Origin: Bacteroidales bacterium
GTDB lineage: Bacteria > Bacteroidota > Bacteroidia > Bacteroidales > UBA932
Reading direction: 5' to 3'
DNA: 17,700 nucleotides
Assembly (NCBI GenBank): GCA_017651785.1
Contig: JAGCCD010000031.1
Coordinates: forward strand, 1 to 17,700
A model generated the notes under the pieces. The model had not been told where the DNA came from. It searched no databases and was given only the letters and a program-made list of their open reading frames with translations. Shown one piece after another: positions 15,754 through 17,700 of the stretch. A program made the translations under genes and the position numbers. How positions within the stretch are numbered: the stretch's first letter is position 1; every line of letters begins with the position of its first letter.

Positions 15754-17700
15754 ATGAAAAGATTAGCTACATATATCATACTTCCGCTTCTGATGGTCTG
15801 CGCCACCGCGGCCGCCCAGGAGGAAAAGGCTGTGAGCCAGTTGGATTCAATCTGCCTCGGCAACCCTTTCCACGTGCAGGCAGCCACAAAGGCCTCCATG
15901 GACGGCTCCGTGTTTGAAAAGAGCCCGGAAGTGGACATCGCAAAAGCTCTCTACGGCCAGTTTTCCGGACTGCTTGTAAAGCAGGGAGCGGGCCGCAGCG
16001 AGGAAAACCAGTCAAAGCTCCGCCTGCACGGGCACAGCCCGCTCATCCTGGTGGACGGCTTCGCGCGCGAGCTCAACGACCTTACCGGTGTGGAGATTGA
16101 ATCCATCACCGTGCTCAAGGACGCTGTCGCAAGCGCCATCTACGGCGTAAAGGGTGCCAACGGCGTGGTGATGATCACCACCAAGCGAGGCAAGGACGCC
16201 CCCCTGCACGTATCTGCAAAATATCAGTACGGCTTTGCAACGCCTTTCCGCAACCCTCAGTTCTCCGATGCATACACCTATGCATACTATATGAACCAGG
16301 CGCGTGAACTGGACGGCCTCAGCCCCCGTTATTCAAGCGAAGACCTCAATGCGTTCTACTTATACCGTCAGGGCTCCGCTCCCGCCGACGTGTATGCATA
16401 TCCCAACGTGGACTGGTGGAACGAGATCTACCGCGACCACGGAGACAACCACCGCGCAGAGTTCACATTCTCCGGAGGCAACCGCAACTTCCGCTACTTC
16501 ACTTCCGTGGACTACCTCAAGGACAACGCCATGTTCGTGAACCCTTCCTCAGACAACCGCTACAACGGACACGTATACGACAACCGTCTGGGAATCAGGG
16601 CCAACGTAGACGTTAACATCACCGAGTCCACAGCAATGAAGGTTGGCGTGATGGCCCGCCTGTCGGAGATGAACAAGCCGTACATAATGCGCAGCAGCAA
16701 CACCATAGAGAAACTTCTCTACAGGATTCCTTCTGCCGCATTCCCCATCGTCCAGAGGGACGGCACATACGGCGGATCCAGCATCTACGGAGCCAACAAC
16801 CCCGTTGCCCAGTTCCAGGAGTCCGGCCAGCACCAGTATTCAAACACCAAGGTGCTCGCCAACATGGACGTCCGCCAGGACCTTGACTCGGTGGTGAAGG
16901 GCCTTTCCGCCAACGCCTCCGTAGCATTCGACTACATAGGCAAGCTCACCGAGGTGGCCCAGAAGGAATTCATGTATTCCGAGCTCGTGGACGGCGCCCA
17001 GAAGTACTACGGCACCAACTCCAAGACCATGGACTACGACCACTGGTTCAGCAGCCTGCAGATGAAGTTCGAGCTCCTGGGACGCATCAACTACGTCCGC
17101 AGTTTCGGAGACAACCACATCGAGACCCACCTTGGATACCGCCAGCGTTCCTGGACAGAGAACGAGCGTAACGCATCTTCCAAGACCCAGGAAGTATTCG
17201 CAACCGCCAGCTACAACTGGAAGGAGCGGGTGTTCGCAGACGCGGTCATCAATTATTCCGGCTCATCTTACCTGGCCCCCGGAAAGCGCTTCAACCTGTA
17301 TCCCGCCGTCAGCGTGGGTGCGGTCATTTCGGAGGCGCCTTACGTCAAGGCTTCCGCTTCATGGGGCCTTTCCGGTTCCGACGCAGACCTTGAGCACGAG
17401 CTCTGGCGCCAGGCTTACGGTTCCAGTAACGGCCACAGTTTCTACTTCGGCAACGGAGCCCAGCCCAACGGCTATTCCGGCCGGGCAGAAGGCGACATGG
17501 CAGCCATCACCCTGGCTCCCGGCAAGCGCTTCAACCTGTATCCCGCCGTCAGCGTGGGCGCGGTCATTTCAGAGGCGCCTTACGTCAAGGCTTCCGCTTC
17601 ATGGGGCCTTTCCGGTTCCGACGCAGACCTTGAGCACGAGCTCTGGCGCCAGGCATACGGCTCCAGCAACGGCCACAGCTTCTACTTTGGTAACGGAGCC
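15754..17700 (+). CDS. Second SusC-like TonB-dependent receptor, short N-terminus, partial and internally duplicated
   Basis: The frame opens at ATG 15754, 15 bases after the SusD stop, and stays open for 649 codons to the window edge. A signal peptide ends near AAA-Q (about residue 22). Unlike the first SusC, it has no carboxypeptidase-like domain; the plug starts almost at once (VDIAKALYGQFSGLLV, PLILVDGFARELN, GANGVVMITTKRG at about 138-150). I cannot find a clear TonB box; NPFHVQAATKASMDG is where one would be expected. Barrel strands follow. Residues 507-586 are repeated from 587 to the edge with no amino-acid change. Each copy aligns with the single FFPSISLGWVVSEE region of the first SusC, and both lack about nine residues found there (the AGWIDYLKL turn). 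Such short receptors usually have their own SusD downstream, which would lie outside the window. Confidence 0.88.
   Translation, partial: MKRLATYIILPLLMVCATAAAQEEKAVSQLDSICLGNPFHVQAATKASMDGSVFEKSPEVDIAKALYGQFSGLLVKQGAGRSEENQSKLRLHGHSPLILVDGFARELNDLTGVEIESITVLKDAVASAIYGVKGANGVVMITTKRGKDAPLHVSAKYQYGFATPFRNPQFSDAYTYAYYMNQARELDGLSPRYSSEDLNAFYLYRQGSAPADVYAYPNVDWWNEIYRDHGDNHRAEFTFSGGNRNFRYFTSVDYLKDNAMFVNPSSDNRYNGHVYDNRLGIRANVDVNITESTAMKVGVMARLSEMNKPYIMRSSNTIEKLLYRIPSAAFPIVQRDGTYGGSSIYGANNPVAQFQESGQHQYSNTKVLANMDVRQDLDSVVKGLSANASVAFDYIGKLTEVAQKEFMYSELVDGAQKYYGTNSKTMDYDHWFSSLQMKFELLGRINYVRSFGDNHIETHLGYRQRSWTENERNASSKTQEVFATASYNWKERVFADAVINYSGSSYLAPGKRFNLYPAVSVGAVISEAPYVKASASWGLSGSDADLEHELWRQAYGSSNGHSFYFGNGAQPNGYSGRAEGDMAAITLAPGKRFNLYPAVSVGAVISEAPYVKASASWGLSGSDADLEHELWRQAYGSSNGHSFYFGNGA
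17271..17700 (+). repeat. 240-bp in-frame tandem duplication inside the second SusC-like gene
   Basis: Bases 17271-17510 form unit one; 17511-17700 is the first 190 bases of unit two, cut by the window edge. Over those 190 bases I count ten mismatches, every one at a third codon position and synonymous (for example gcc/gct, tcg/tca, ttc/ttt). The central line 17341-17400 is identical to 17581-17640. The period of exactly 240 keeps the frame, giving an 80-residue repeat. It may be a real duplication or a join of two strain alleles during assembly. Confidence 0.9.

Noticed and set aside
1..17700. CRISPR arrays, tRNA or rRNA genes, insertion sequences
   Set aside because: No spaced repeats, cloverleaf-like or rRNA-like segments, or transposase genes were seen. 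Coding genes fill all but short gaps.

Overview
The window reads as one polysaccharide-utilisation locus (PUL) of a gut-type Bacteroidales bacterium. The evidence is a SusC/SusD pair, Bacteroidetes-type -7 boxes (TAnnTTTG), lipoprotein signals, no clear Shine-Dalgarno sequences and a dense set of glycoside hydrolases. Codons are strongly biased to G/C at third positions, so base composition is high for the order (Rikenellaceae/Alistipes-like or Cryptobacteroides-like; this placement is inference). All genes are on the + strand, and no non-coding gap exceeds 80 bases.

Layout: (1) the 3' part of a GH2 glycosidase, cut by the window start (1-1536); (2) a 77-base gap with a -7 box and a small inverted repeat, then a XylR-like regulator with a sugar-binding sensor and an AraC-type DNA-binding end (1614-2774); (3) a 68-base gap with a second -7 box inside a long inverted repeat, then a ROK-family sugar kinase (2843-3664); (4) an exported fusion of a GH2 exo-beta-D-glucosaminidase-like enzyme with an alkaline phosphatase (3676-7257); (5) a GH20 beta-N-acetylhexosaminidase (7254-9383); (6) a GH18 chitinase-like lipoprotein (9380-10603); (7) SusC (10645-13845) and SusD (13858-15738); (8) a second, shorter SusC-like receptor that runs off the right edge (15754-17700) and carries a 240-bp in-frame tandem duplication.

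From the kinase onward, genes are 41 bases apart or less, and the three hydrolase genes are linked by two ATGA stop/start overlaps, so 2843 to beyond 17700 looks like one operon. A coherent model: GH18 at the surface cuts a GlcNAc/GlcN-containing polymer, SusC/D import the oligosaccharides, GH20 and the glucosaminidase domain trim GlcNAc and GlcN from non-reducing ends, the phosphatase domain removes phosphate, and the ROK kinase phosphorylates the released sugar in the cytoplasm. The XylR-like protein would sense a released sugar and control the locus.

The most unusual items are the glucosaminidase-alkaline phosphatase fusion, which suggests a phosphorylated amino-sugar substrate; the tandem duplication in the second receptor, whose two copies differ only at synonymous sites; and the hairpin that would mask the kinase start codon in read-through transcripts but not in transcripts from its own promoter.
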